From: Cryphonectria parasitica EP155
Lineage: Eukaryota > Ascomycota > Sordariomycetes > Diaporthales > Cryphonectriaceae
DNA: 64,000 nucleotides
Assembly: GCF_011745365.1 (NCBI RefSeq)
Contig: NW_024468912.1
Coordinates: forward strand, 4,340,001 to 4,404,000
Direction of reading: 5' to 3'
Of the stretch, positions 11,131 through 23,348 are shown one piece after another; the first letter of the stretch is position 1; each line of letters starts with the position of its first letter. The translations under genes and the position numbers were made by a program. The notes under the pieces are model-generated. The model did no database searches, was not told the origin of the DNA, and saw only the letters and a program-made list of their open reading frames with translations.

Positions 11131-12877
11131 GCTTTACTACTTCTCTGGACCTAGAAATTGACACTTGCAGTCAATCTACGTTGCATGAGCAGCTCGAGGT
11201 GACCAGGCTGGGAGGAAACACGAGCGGGTCCTCGACGTTGAAATCAGCCAGAGGACGCCAAATTTCCCAATCGATTTGGGAAACGACGGAAAAGGGCTCG
11301 AGAGACGTTGAATGAATGCAGGTACTGAGACAGGCTTCCTGGGTTGCTGCGTGTGGTCCCAGAGTCCACAGCTGACTCAGGATGAGGCGGGTATGGACGA
11401 TAGATACAGGTGGTTGTCGTTTATAACCAGTGTTCAAGCAGATATCTGCGCAGGCCACAACTGGTATGAGCCCTAGTCTGTCCGATCAACAGCAACCAGA
11501 CAAAGTAGCTCAGTTCAACCGCTTTGACTACCTCTGGTCTCTCTATCGGATTCACTGGTTGCAAAGGCCCTACCTAGACCAGTCGTTGAACACAGTTGTT
11601 AGAAATAGTACACTGGTAGGAGACTTGGCATTAAGACATGGACAGGATTGATGAAAAAGTAGGCTTTATTAAGCCTCTGTTGTTCGATTCTGCTCTCAAG
11701 ACTCGGACAATACTTGAGCACGCGCTCTCCAGTCCGGGTATAGCACCCCAATGAACACCCCCGAACGCTCCAGCCAGACCAAAATGCATCAGTTGCCCTC
11801 TTCTTCAAGACATATAAAGCCAGGATGTTTCCGCGCCCCTTTCAACAATGCATTTCGTTTCAGAAAAACCCTGACATAGCGAGAGAGAGAGGAGAAACCT
11901 CGACAGGAGAGATAAGCCGGCAAATTATGGGATAAAGCGCAGCCCATGTTACATGAAGAAGAAAAAAAAGGAGAGAACAAAAAAATGAGATGTGTACGAC
12001 CCAAGAAAATGAACCAACTCCACCAGATCCGTTTGCCCGCCCAAGCCACTGCCCGGTTCGTAGATTTGCAATGACGCATAGTCCGCCATGTTCTTCGCCA
12101 TCCCGCCTGAACGCTTCAGGTCTTGTTGTTTCCATAAGCCCATATAAGCATGAAAAAACACCACCCTTTCCCTCCAACTTGTTGATACACAAAGAAACTC
12201 CGCTTGTGACGACTGCCGCAACCCGTAGAATGTTTTGCTCTAAATGCTGCAAGCAGATCTTTTTTTTTTTTTTCCTCGTCCGAGACTCGAAGGACCCAAG
12301 GTAGACCGTTTTATCATGCGAAAAATCGCCGCTTGCCGTTCCGAATGTGGGAAAAAAGGTTTGTCCAACTCCGCCGTAGTAAAAAAAAAAAACACCGATT
12401 CCAATGAACAAAGTCGTCGAGAATGCAGATCCAAGTGGGGAAAAACGCCCAATCCAAAAAAATCCAAACAGCTTATCTTTTCAAGTCGTAGCACCGATCC
12501 TGCGTTGTCGTATTACAAGCAGCAATAAGTATAAAAATTGTATATCCGCGAAATCCAAGGCGTCACCAGGAGCGTCAACTCCATGCCTCGGCGGGTAAAA
12601 CACAAGTTTTGGAAAGTTCTTTGTACAGGTTTGGGTGGAAAAGCGCTGGCCGACAGTCAAGTCGGCGCAAAAAGGCGCTCCATGCCTGCCATGGGAGAAT
12701 TGAATATTGAATGCCTGCTTGTTGAAGGTTGGTCGGTGCTCGCCAAGATGAACAGCTGCCTGGAAAGAGTACTGGGCGTGATGTACCCACAGTCCTCGAC
12801 GCCTCGGTGGTGCGACGACGGGCGGGACAAAGCTATCCCCACCTTGAGAAGGCAGGGAAAGAGCGGCGTCCCGCTGT
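11131..12877. other. Intergenic region with A- and T-rich runs, no firm gene
   Basis: About 1.7 kb. The part from 11940 to 12600 has many short A/T homopolymers and probably includes the 3' UTR of the gene ending at 12878. A 95-codon minus-strand frame at 11171-11458 has no recognisable features and was not called. Confidence 0.45.
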
Positions 12878-13608
12878 CTACCACCTGTGGCGAAGGCTCT
12901 GCTGCATCCGGACCGAGGGCGAGACCGATTGTGGTGGGCTTGGCATGGTTAGACCTTGACCATTGGCAGGGTTGATGATGGGGATGGCGTTGCGGGTGCG
13001 AGTGGCGGCAGGTTGATGAAGCTTCAGGGAGGAGTGAGGAGACTGGTAGGATGGCATGAAGGCAGGCGAGTTCGAATTGAGTTGATAAGTAGTGGCGACC
13101 ACCTGAGGTTGTTGGGTAGGAGAGCCGGCTGGGGAGTTGCTGGCAAGGGAGGATCGCTCAGAGCTGCTGCTGTAAGCCAACTTCAGGTGGAACACTTTGT
13201 CAGCTCACGAAGCCCTCTCTCTCAGGTGCATAGTCAAGTTTGGGTTGAGGGAGGGCAAAGTCCAGGCGGCTTGGTCGGCCAGCACGAATCCTCGGTTTGG
13301 AGAGATTGGGGGGGGGGGGTGGTTAAAGGGAGACTTACGTCACTCTCGGTGATGAGGCCAGGCACAAAGTCGAGGTCGTCGTCCAGGTCGAAACTCCGAC
13401 CGAGCTCATAGGTCCGGCGGAAGCTCGAGACGGATGGCGACTCGGTAGGCAGTTCCTTCATGCTCCGCACACCTCGAAACTGCTTGTGTGTTTGGTTTTG
13501 CGATACCGACAGCCTCGGCTGCCGGCGGTTCCGACCACCATGGTGACCTGAGGCGGTAGCCTGTGTGGGATGTTGTTGGTGCGTGTTGTAGTGATAGTAT
13601 TGCGACAT
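12878..13608 (-). CDS. Conserved disordered fungal protein, function unknown
   Basis: Exons 13608-13339 and 13180-12878 give 190 aa. The donor is GTAAGT at 13338. The acceptor (CCTGAAG) is the first usable AG after the branch site GCTGAC and is the only nearby one that keeps frame. The protein is rich in Ser, Gln, Pro and His with no membrane segment. Visible conserved-looking blocks are FRGVRSMKEL, an acidic YELGRSFDLDDDLDFVPG segment, a Ser-rich stretch SSSSERSSLASNSP, and a C-terminal block LHQPAATRTRNAIPI. I recall similar blocks in uncharacterised proteins across filamentous ascomycetes, which supports a real gene. It could be a regulatory or scaffold protein; no function is proposed. 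Confidence 0.75.
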
Positions 13609-16600
13609 GATTGCTGATGGTTAATGGACGTGTCCTCTGTTCTCGCTTTGGGTGCTCCAATTTGCTTGGGTGTATGGCGGGGAGGTTTTTAATGACGGTC
13701 TACTGTACGCCGGATCTGTGCGGTATTAAATACGAAGTCGGAAGACCGAGGTCAAGATATGAATTTCGGTAGGTGTGTTGGTGAAACGTGTAGCGAAGGG
13801 ACGATTGGATTGGTTGAGAGACGATTTGATTTTTGGTGGTTGTCGTTGTTGGTGAAAGTAGTAAGGGGAGTGATTTGTGATGGGAAAACTGGACGATGAG
13901 AGAGAGATAGGCGAGAGAGTCAAGATCGTATGGGGTCGAGGTGATTGATGAAGGGTTAGGCAGGTATATTGTAACGAGAGGGTGGTCGAAACGTATAGGG
14001 TTCGGAATAGGTAGATAGAAGTAGAAGAGAGAAGGGGGGGAGCGAGTGGCAGGTCTTGGAGAGTGACTGAATCCTGCTCGCGGCCTGGGGGTCGGGATGG
14101 GCGAATCTTCTCGTTGGACGAGGGACAGGACTGGGGGACTAAGGGCGACCTAAGGGGTGGGTCGTCATGGCTCTCTTGACCAGGGGTTGGTCCGGGATGG
14201 CCTGGGACGGTTCCAGGGTTACCTAGGAGCAACCAGGGTCTCAGACAGGGGTGAGGCCAGGATGGGCTTAGGATGGCCACGCATGCAGGACGCAGCGAAG
14301 GAAGGCAGGAGAGGCAAAGACACTAGGGAGAGCGGTGCTACCGTGCACGTCGGACTGTGTCTGCAAGGTGTGTTGACACAGTAGCAATATCCAACAAAAG
14401 CACGGACTGATGCCCGTCCGAATGCAGTCGAGATATGGAGACCTCCACCTTTTCTCTGTCCATAGAACCAATCAGAGACCAATCCATTGGCGATCACCAT
14501 GAGAATGAGGTGTCGAATTTGGGTTCTCTACAGGAAGTGCTCCACTCCCGCTCACTATAGTGTCAGTACTGTGTGTATCTTTTTTGCAGCAGAGCCTGAC
14601 CACCTTCATCTCCTTTTCATTGGACATAGCAGACACTTGCTGGGGCTGGATTTGGTCAAGCTCGATTTTCTCTCTCTGTCCCTGGAATGCCACCACAGTC
14701 CGCACAGCTCTATGAGACTGTACTCCAAAAAGCTTGACCCGCTAGGCCCCAACGTGCCTCCTCAACAAGTTCGCTGCCCGAGATGGCCCGCGAGCCCCGG
14801 CGAGCTCTCTGTCGAACATTCAGGAAAAGGTGATTGTTCTTGTCATCAAGGACTCGGCTACACAACGCATGACTTACGATACCCGCACAACATGTTCCAA
14901 TCCTCAGGTCCAGTTGACCATACCCCAGTCAAGGTGGGAGACGACACATGAGATGACTGCCGTCAGTGCAATCAATTGCAGACTTGACAGTGTTACAAGA
15001 TGGCATCATGGCCTAGGGTTGGGAGGGCTTGCCCCAGGAGAGGGGAGACCAGAGGAGGCCCTAAGGACGGGAGAGGGTACATGATCTCAGCTTTCTGCTG
15101 CTGAGGAGATTGGAGACCGCTTAGGGGGACACTAAGCTCAAACGCTCACCCCGTCCTCGTCCACAGTCGCCAGGCTTGGCGGTCCAGGGCAGGCGAGAGG
15201 CTGTGAGCAGGCCCCTCGACTCGCTGAAACTCAACCCGCCCGGGGGTCAACAACCCCCATGGCCCTTGGGCCCTGTCGAAGGTCTGAAGCATCATCTGCC
15301 ACCCGCGCCTAGGTCCTCCCCGGCTCCGACCAAGGCCCAGCCCATTCTTACTTCGCCACCCATTTCCCCACATGGTCAGCGATAGCACACAGTGCTTGCT
15401 TGATCCTCTAGGACCTGCAGCATCACCACACAACCTTGGGCTACTCTGGTGCAGTGGTCGGCGCTGCAGGCGAGGAAGGAGGGGGGTGGGGTGTGGGTGC
15501 CCTCGCATGAATGGCTGTGCAATAGTGGCCATTCATCAAGCGCAGATCCGCCCAAGAGGGGCATTAAGCGTCAAGACATCGCATCGGCCAGCCTTGGTGG
15601 CGAACCTCGACCACAGGCCCAGTCATGACTGGCTGGCGCTGCCCACCCCTCCCAAAAAAACGTTCCTTTTTTCTCTCTCCTCGCTGAGCCGACCCTCGTT
15701 CTTTGTGTCACCTGTTCCCTACACCAGGTGCAAAACGTGGCGGCTGGCATTGGTAACCGTGCACCGGGGCTGCTGGCTTTGTTGATGCTCAACTCGACCT
15801 AGAGTACAGTGTGGGATCTTCCCAATCTTTAATGCTCTCGCTGTGTACTCGCACGGCTTGTTAAAGAGATGGAGCAAAAAGGGCGATTCGTCTCCCCTCC
15901 CCCATCGGATCTCGGGGGGTACCACTGGCGCCTCCGGGGGCTATGTTTTCCTTTGACAGATCTATTCACAGAGGAGAGGAGGGGGGCTTGGCTTACACAC
16001 CCTGTTATGAATGCAGTTAAAAAAATTGCCCCCCCCCCCCTTCCATCTCCCAACTCTGACGTTGCGCGGGACCACCATCACCTCATAGGCCGCTGCCTCT
16101 AGGCGGAACCCAAACGTGACTATGGCACCACCACAACCAGAGGCCGCAGATGTTGAAAGGTGGGAGGGAGAGCAACCAGATCAAGCGATTGTCTCTGATG
16201 ACCGTTGCATGGGCTTGCGCCATCTGATCAGGATCAATGTGCAGCCGCCTCGTGCACCCCGTCCGTGCATGAAAGATGGCTGAGGGCCGGAACCTACTAC
16301 TGTGTACTATGTAGTATCTGCAAAAGGTGGGAGGAAGCATGTCCTTCGCGTGCACCGGTTTGGAGGGTTGCACACAGCCAGTGGGCATAGATCGATGGGT
16401 GGTGGGAGCGGTGCCCACGAAGGGCCCAGGCCTAGGGTGGGTGTGCAACCGGCATTAGTTGGCGCTATGCCACTGCTAAGGAACAAGGACACCTTCCAAA
16501 TAAGCGCCCACACGGCGCCCTCGAGGATTGGAATTCGTGCGTAGCGTTCCGACCACTATCGGGGAGGTAGTGAGGTTGTTTGCTGGCTTCTGCTACTGCT

Positions 16601-17169
16601 TACGGCAGGGCTTGCAAAACAACGATGGGTGAGATGACGGAAGAGGGCAAGTTCAATGTATGCCTCTCTCTCACTCTCTCGCTGTATCTGTCTGTCAGGC
16701 GGCGCTTTTGACCTCCCACTCGCCTGAAAAGCTGCCGGCGCTGAGGCAAACTGGACAATTCGGTACAACTCTTGTCCTGTACTGAGGATGCCACGAGGTA
16801 TCAAGCTACAGTATGCCCTGACTTGACTGCCAGACAGACATGGAGTAACGCTGCAAGACATGGTCGCAACATCTCGAGACAACCACCTGGTATGACGAAA
16901 ACACGCCCGGATTGGTTAATTTGAGCCGAAGCATGCCCACGCGGGGGAGGGGGGGAGAAATGCATGCCCTTAACTGGCATTGCTCCATGGTAGAGTGAGT
17001 GGCAGTGGCCGCCTATTTGCTTCTATTTTCGATACAGGCCAGTTCAAGGGCTCAAATCTCGAACCCCTGAATGGAGCCGCTTTCGTATCCTCTCTCGTTG
17101 ATAACACTATCGTGATCCTTGGAAGCCCATGTGCGTTTTCTTCTTTTTCCTCTTCTTCCTTCTCGATAG

Positions 17170-17225
17170 TGATGTGTGTGTGTCTGTGTGTCTGTGTGTG
17201 TCTGTGTGTCTGTGTGCGTGTTGGG
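17170..17225. repeat. TG-rich microsatellite
   Basis: Imperfect (TG)n interrupted at intervals by TC, ending in TGCGTG. Simple-sequence DNA in a gene-poor region; a CA/CT tract lies about 350 bp downstream. Confidence 0.85.
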
Positions 17226-18771
17226 GGACCCAGCAGGTGACCATTCTCCACCAGCAGCCACCTACCGTACTGAGCTCGCCGCCAGATTAGGCGCCAATGT
17301 CAAACCGCTGCCATGGTACCAATGCAGGATTGCGGTCCCCCTTCATGCAAAACCACAGGGCTAAGGGGGGAAGGGGTGTGGATTGTGGGTGTGCACCTCC
17401 ATTTGTCTCTACCCTGCCACACCGCCGTTTGTGGAGACCGAAGCAAAATGGAAAAGGAGCCAGCCTGCCCAGCCCTCTCTGGTGTGAAAAACAATACACT
17501 GCGCCAGATTCGGACTATCATGCCACACTCATTCACACACACACACTCTCTCTCTCTCTCACTCTCTCTCACACAAACAAGCGACAAGCGCGTGCAGCGG
17601 CAAATGTAGGGCAAGCAAAAGCCTTCATTTGCCCTTGGCCTCCCAGTCATTCATCCGCGCCGGAACGCCCTGCAGCTTGCATCAAGCCTACTGTGTCTGG
17701 GAAGGAAATAGTGGAAATCCCACCCAGCCCTACTCTCCTTCACCAACCCCCCCCCCCCATCCCATCCGATCTTTTCGAAGATTCACCCCAGCCCCTTACC
17801 CCGGCCAGCAGGGTTCTCTTCTTCCTTTCTTTGAGATCTGACAGCCACAGAGCGCTGCATCGTCAACCAGTCAAACGAAATGTTTTGTTGCTACTAATGA
17901 CTTGCAGCGCAGAGATTTGCTCTAAAGGCAGCCAGAAGAAGGAGGGGGGAGGGGGGCGCGCAGTCGGCGAGAAAAACCAAACCCATGCATGCATCTCTTG
18001 CATCCTCCCACCGGATCTTGCACTTAGACTTGCCCACCTGCAGCCGAGACCGAAAGCTACTCTTTCGTGTGTATATGTCTGTCTCTCTGTTTTTTTTTTT
18101 TGTCTCTCCTCCTAGCCTTGTAGCCGCTGACACAGATGGCGTCTCTTAAGATATTGCAGGAGGCAAAGACAGTATCCCTCCCCTGCAGACTGCAGCGCCC
18201 CTTGCGGGGTGACTTAAGTAACCATAAGTCGTCTTTTCTCCTCTACTATGCTATCTTCTTACTCCCCACCACTTTAAACCGCCCCCCCCCCTGGCACGCA
18301 AGTCTTATCAGATGCCACCCCCTGGTTTCTCTTGTGGGTTGATATTGCTTCCGATGGCGTTGTTCGGAGAAACCCTACGTCCAACGCCTTGATTTAGTCA
18401 CTGGGTGAGTGTAAGTGTGTGTGTGTCTGGTGGTCTTTTGTGTCGAGCGAATGTCGCATTCTCCTACATGCATGGTCTTTCTTCGGGGAGAACAGCATAA
18501 ATCAGATAATCCTCTAGCAAGGTCCTGTCTGTAAGCTTAACCTCGTGCCATCCAGCAAGACGATCGGTAGGCACCGACATCGTGTCTCGACGTCCATCCG
18601 TCTCCCATCCGTCTCCCGTTTTCTGTGTTGTTATCTCACCCCAGGCAACCACGTGGCAGCCTACCACAAGACTGGATTCACTCGTATTATATACTTGATC
18701 ACACACTTAGAGTCAGGGGATGATTGCATAACAGCAGAGGTGACAAAAGAAGAAGAAAAAGGGAGGAGATA

Positions 18772-18785
18772 AAAAAGGCTCAAAA
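18772..18785 (-). terminator. Pol III T-run terminator of the 5S gene
   Basis: Directly after the 5S 3' end the minus strand reads TTTT, and a few bases later TTTTTT. T runs of four or more are the usual RNA polymerase III stop signal. Confidence 0.7.
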
Positions 18786-18904
18786 ACATGCAACACCGGG
18801 TATTCGCTAATGGTCACCCACTTAACTACTAATCCGGCCCTTAGCGGCTTATTTAGGGGAGAGCAGACGGGATCCCAAGTTTTCCGCTAGGTATGGTCGC
18901 ATGT
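18786..18904 (-). rRNA. 5S ribosomal RNA (dispersed copy)
   Basis: Read on the minus strand this 119-nt segment has the length and conserved internal blocks of fungal 5S rRNA: GCGACCATAC near the 5' end, the GGAAAAC loop, ATCCCGTCTGCTC, AATAAGCC, and TTAGTAGTTAAGTGGGTGACC followed by AGCGAATACC. The ends ACATGCGAC and GTTGCATGT form an unbroken 9-bp helix I (one G-T pair). TAGCGG and CCGCTA form helix II. TAAGTGG and CCATTA form the helix IV region with a bulge. Intact pairing argues for a functional gene over a decayed copy. A TATATA lies 23-28 bp upstream, and T4 then T6 runs follow the 3' end, as expected for RNA polymerase III. A lone 5S gene between protein genes matches the dispersed arrangement of Neurospora-like fungi. 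Confidence 0.93.
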
Positions 18905-19363
18905 ACTAAGGAATGGGAAAGCAAAGTATATAAGCTAAAAGTCATGAACTTGAGAGTGGACGGACTGCCAGATGTACAGAATATTCTCATTCCTAGCTAA
19001 GTCATACGATCTTGTGAAGAACATCGAGAACGTGAGTGCTATAAAGAACTATTTAATTGTTATCATCAAATCGGCCCATGCCCTTTTCTCTCTCTTCTCT
19101 TCTTTCACGCATGGTTGTGTATGATATATAATGCATTGATTGGTTTCGGGCCAAACAACAGCACTTCAGAACTCATCAAGCTGAACAGTGACTTATGAAG
19201 ACGCATGCCTGGTGAAACGGATCACGCAAAAACTTATGCCGTCAAACTCCTTCCTGGCTTTGGAATCCAAACCCCCCCCCCCTCCCCCCCACCTCCCTCG
19301 TGCTTCAAGAAGGCGAGGACTGCATTTGAGCCACACTTCTCTTGAAAGGTACCAACCGTGTCC
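18905..19363. other. Intergenic region between 5S gene and P450 stop
   Basis: Holds the 5S upstream element and the 3' flank of the P450 gene. A C11-T-C7 run lies at 19272-19290. No other gene seen. Confidence 0.5.
18927..18932 (-). promoter_or_regulatory. TATA box of the 5S rRNA gene
   Basis: TATATA located 23-28 bp upstream of the 5S start at 18904. Upstream TATA elements near -29 are known for dispersed Neurospora 5S genes; the spacing here fits. Confidence 0.65.
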
Positions 19364-21354
19364 TCACTTGCACTCCATCAGACACTTGTGTCCCCTGGGT
19401 GTCGTGAACGAGATCATCTCTGGCTCCATGTCCCCGTCCGCCATGCCAGCAGTGTCTGAGATCCGAGCCTGAGGGAAAGCGCGGAAGAAAAGGGCCGCGC
19501 CTAGACGAAGTTCCATACGAGCGAGGTGAATCCCGAGGCAGGCTGTGATGCAATTCAAGTGATTACATTGATTCATCGTCAGTATTGACAGGATCTCCAG
19601 ATAGGTTCTTGCTGTTCGCATTGGGCAACAAGGGCCGGGAGGGGAGAACTTGAGACTTACTTCGCGCGCCACCACCCCAGGCCATCATTGCCATCCTCAT
19701 CTCTGTCGATGGCTCTGTCCATCTCTCAGGGTAGAACACAAAGGGGTTAGGGAAGATCTTGGGGTCCCGGTGCACTTTGTGTTGTGAGTAAGTTCCAATT
19801 TCAGTGAGTTGCCTTTCGGGGAACTAATCCATAGAGCTGGCTCACTTACTGCTATACGCCTGGCAACTCACAGTCGTGCCCCCAGGGATCCAATACCCGC
19901 CAATCTGTGCACCCTCAGGGGGCGTCGTCCGCAGCAGGCCACCCGCGACAGCAGGATACAGCCGCAGGGTCTCCTCGATGACTTGGTTCAGATAAGTCAG
20001 CCTCCTCAGATGCCTGTCGTCGAACCCCTCCGGCAGCTCGTCCAGCTCTTCCGACAGCTGGACCCTCACTTCCGGGTGCCGACACACGGACCAGACCAGA
20101 TACGTGAGCGTGCCGGCCGTGGTGTCTGTGCCGTTGGCGAGGAAGGTCACCGCGTTGCTCACGACCTCGAGCGGGTCGAGGTTCTCCTGGTCCTGCTCGG
20201 CGAGGAACCTGGCGAAGAGGGACGGGGGCAGGCTGCTTGGGTCGGCCTTGGCGGCGTCTCTGTGCTTGAAGAGGATCTCCTGGGAGCGCTGGTAGGTCTT
20301 TTTTCTGGCCGTGCAGGCCCTGGTGACGGGGCCTAGGGAGATGTACTCTGCTATGGGGATGATGAAGGGGAGGATGACGCGGGCCAAGGTCAGGATGGAA
20401 CCGTCTTGCAGTTCTTCGATGAACTCGTCTTTCTATGAGGAGTCGTTAGAAGATTGAACAAACTCGTTGGCTTTTTCTTTCTTCCTTCTTTGGCTCCACC
20501 TTGAGCCGCTCATGTGGGTTTGATTGAATTACCTTTCCATTTTCCAAGATCCCAAGCGACTGTCCCAGTGTCAACTCCCCAGAGACATCAGCAGCGGTCA
20601 AGGTCCACCACTTGTAAATATCAGACGACCCTTCCCTCCTCGTCTCTTCCCCTATCCTCTGGATGGCCAGGTCGATTTTGGACTTGACAGAAGGGTACAA
20701 CTGAGCCACAGCGCTCTCAGAGAGCACAGGCTCCAAGAGCTTTCGGTGTCGCCTGTGCACCTCCACTTCTGCGGTGCTGAAGACGTTGGGTGCAGGTGAC
20801 CCTACGAACGCCTCATGCAGGTAGGATTTGACGAATTTCTCCTCGACGTTGTAGATCTGGTTCAAGGAGGCCATGTCGCAAAAGCAGACTTGGTTTGGCC
20901 CGATCCTCACCACGGGTCCTGAGCAGGGAACGATAAGCTCAGTGTCAATGATCAAGAGTTTGGATGAGAGAGCGGAAAGAAAAGACGATTGCGAGTTATA
21001 ATTCCAATGTAGAGATGGCACATACCATATTTTTCAAAGAGGGAGTGGATGTATACAGGCTGCCTGCCTTTGACCAATTCTATCCACGCTGGGATGTTGC
21101 TCCATTTAGAGATCCAGGTTCCAGGGAGGCGTGATAGAGGATGGTGTTCAACACGAATCCATTGCTGTGGTATTTGAATCTATTAGATCTTGGAACAAGC
21201 CAAAGAAAAGAAGAAAAGAAACATTCTGGCATCCTGAGACTGATATACTCTATGGTCGACCTACATGGATGAACAACGCAATCGCAGTTGCGAACAGCAG
21301 CCACCACGCTCCGACGATGTACCAAAAGGTGGTGAGAATGTTGTGGCTATCCAT
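19364..21354 (-). CDS. Cytochrome P450 monooxygenase
   Basis: Six exons, 21354-21265, 21164-21026, 20918-20533, 20432-19850, 19774-19661 and 19542-19364, joining in phase to 496 aa. An N-terminal membrane anchor (TTFWYIVGAWWLLFATAIAL) is followed by the proline-rich hinge HHPLSRLPGTW, so the enzyme should sit in the ER membrane facing the cytosol. Diagnostic motifs are present in order: I-helix oxygen-activation segment FLANGTDTTAGT, K-helix ExxR in EETLRLYP, a PERW motif, and the haem loop WGGGARTCLGIHLAR with the cysteine ligand. Trp replaces the usual Phe at the start of the FxxGxRxCxG motif, a tolerated variation. The Cys-loop exons meet at a split codon (A|CC). The enzyme needs a cytochrome P450 reductase, not encoded here. 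Substrate unknown; the lack of biosynthetic backbone genes nearby gives no pathway hint. Confidence 0.93.
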
Positions 21355-21390
21355 TTGTATAATATTGTCAGCCGGCGGTTTTCATTTCAT

Positions 21391-22153
21391 TCACTGCCTC
21401 TTCCGAGCTTCACTTCCTTGAGGCAAGTTGAGGCGTGTGCTTTGGGCAAGGTCCAGAAAAGCATAGCACATCCAAAACCCTCCGATACGAGCTGTTGTGC
21501 CGTCAGGTAAGTAGTTTTCGTACGCACAAGGCAACAAGTCAACTCCAGACCACGTTTCTTGATCACATATAGTAAGCTTGCCATTGGGCCACAGGCAGAT
21601 AGAGTGGACCGTATAGCCCCTGGTCTCGCTCCTTTTTGGATGCCCATTGTACAATCAACCATGGAAAGTAAGTAGCAAGGAAAGGTTTTGCTGTCTCATT
21701 CGTGTGGAGAATCAACTCACCGCCGCTGCCACGTGTAGTAAGTACCCACTTGTAGGCCCTTTTACTGGGGTCGAGAACGACTGAGCTGGAGAAATTCGTG
21801 CATATTTGATGAACATTGACTTCATGCTTCAATAGATTCGGCATCATAGCCTGCCACGTTCTTGATTTTGTGGCACAGTGATGCACTTCGGTTCCAGGGG
21901 CTGGAATAGCCGTCTTTGGGGTAGTTGATCCGGCTCTGAAGACGCACCTTGCTGGAAATCGATTTACTTTGCTGGGTGGATATTATTACTGATGTCGCGG
22001 ACTGGTGTGAGGTGCATTCAAAGTAATTACCATATGCCGATGAATGAAGCTGACGAGAAGCAACCAATTCCCCCCAAGAAGTGTGTCACGTACATGCCGC
22101 ACTTCAATGTTACCGCCATACTCGTGCATTCCTAGTGGCATCTTTAGATCCAT
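21391..22153 (-). CDS. Cryptic multi-exon gene model of unknown function
   Basis: A tentative in-phase model has exons 22153-22094, 22001-21858, 21758-21721 and 21619-21391 (156 aa). The last exon is the most protein-like: GYTVHSICLWPNGKLTICD, then TWSGVDLLPCAYENYLPDG and ARIGGFWMCYAFLDLAQ. Exon 2 includes SRINYPKDGYSSPWNRSASL. Donors GTACGT and GTGAGT are good; the acceptor before exon 3 (AAAAG) and the donor after exon 2 (GTGGCA) are poor. There is no signal peptide and no recognised family. A serious oddity is that the stop lies only 36 bp upstream of the P450 start codon on the same strand, which leaves no room for a terminator and promoter. It may be a relic, a transcript overlapping the P450 5' UTR, or a false model. 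Confidence 0.3.
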
Positions 22154-23348
22154 ATGAAAATTAGAAGACAGAAATTCTTGTTTACATACTTGATCATCTG
22201 CAGCGCTCCTGTTATTCCCCGAATTATCCCATTGGTATTCCTGAGAACCTATCCACAGATGAGCACAATAAGAACGTAGCCGCAGTCGACATTCTGAGTC
22301 AAAAAATTGATCTGATAGGCATGCGCTTGACGTGTGATCTATTTATGTGTTCTCTATGGATGCCCATACAGGGTCGTAAAGTGAGTGGCGAAGACTTTAA
22401 AGACAGGAAAGACCTTGAGTACAAAACAGCCCCCATAACTCATCTCTTTGCTTGAAAGGGGAATCAAAGCAGGGAACCAAGAAGAAGCACATTGCAGAAC
22501 TCATTCGGGTGGCTAATATTCTGGAAGCGGCCCGCCTCGGTCGGCATTAAACTTCAATGAAAAAAGGTAACCCTGACGATCTAACTTCGCTATAAAATTT
22601 GACATGAGAGAATACCAATCAGAGGACTTGACTGCTGAAGTGCAACGCAGTCAAGTCAGAAAGAAGGTAAAAGTGCGAATATCGGGAAGCCAAGGAAGCC
22701 CCCTAACCTCTCTTCTCCTCCTCGGAGCCCGAACAAGAAATGGGTTGATTGGAGCAAGCTACCGAAGGGACTCAACAAATGGCAAATCAATTTGGCGAAC
22801 TGTACAGGATTGAGAAAAAGAGTCCATGGCCATGACTTCTCAACAAAACAGGGCCCCAAGAAGAAGGAAGCCGACGACTAACTGACCAATGAATTGAATA
22901 CCTGCTCAGACCGGGGTGCAACTCGTCATGTTCTCACAGTCTAGCGGGATGGAGGGAGGCCCGGAATGGGAAGCTGGCTGTAAGTTCACCTACCTGCTTT
23001 AAGTAACCATCTCGCCAAGATGTCCCAGTCGCAAGAACGGTCTTGAGAGAGAGGAGAGAGAACGGGCAAACATTGTTATACAACAATTGCACCAAAAGCT
23101 GGTGGGCAACGTAAGAACCTCGGGATGCAACATGCCAAAGCAGGCAATGCAGGCTGTTCTTGCAATGCTGTCCTCAAAGATGTCCAAGGCAAAGGAGGAA
23201 GACATATATAAAACCCCAATGAGAACATCCACGACGATGACAGGCATAGACAGCCACCACGGAGACTTGACTACCCTTCCAGCCAAGATACCCCTCCTTC
23301 TCACCCTCCTCCTGTTTCTCCTCCTCAACCTCCTACTTCAAGCCCAAC
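22154..23348. other. Intergenic region, promoter of the CE5 gene
   Basis: About 1.2 kb with no convincing gene. The last 150 bp before 23349 are pyrimidine-rich (repeated CTCCTC), as is common just upstream of fungal start codons. Confidence 0.5.

Larger units (their letters stand above)
13609..18785. other. 5.2-kb gene-poor region with microsatellites and C/G runs
   Basis: No convincing gene on either strand. Open frames of up to 272 codons (17297-18115) exist but have unstructured, biased composition and run through simple repeats. The region includes pure C runs at 16029-16040, 17747-17758 and 18282-18291, a TG/TC tract near 17170-17225 and CA/CT tracts near 17535-17575. The left part holds the promoter of the 13608 gene. 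Confidence 0.5.

Noticed and set aside
17050..17085. A TTCGA-containing segment that could be a tRNA T-loop (minus strand)
   Set aside because: The flanking bases do not form a T-arm stem and no cloverleaf could be built; other TTCGA sites in the window failed in the same way.
17297..18115. A 272-codon plus-strand open frame in the gene-poor region
   Set aside because: The translation runs through CA/CT microsatellites and C runs, has no domain-like composition, and other frames are similarly open in this GC-balanced sequence.
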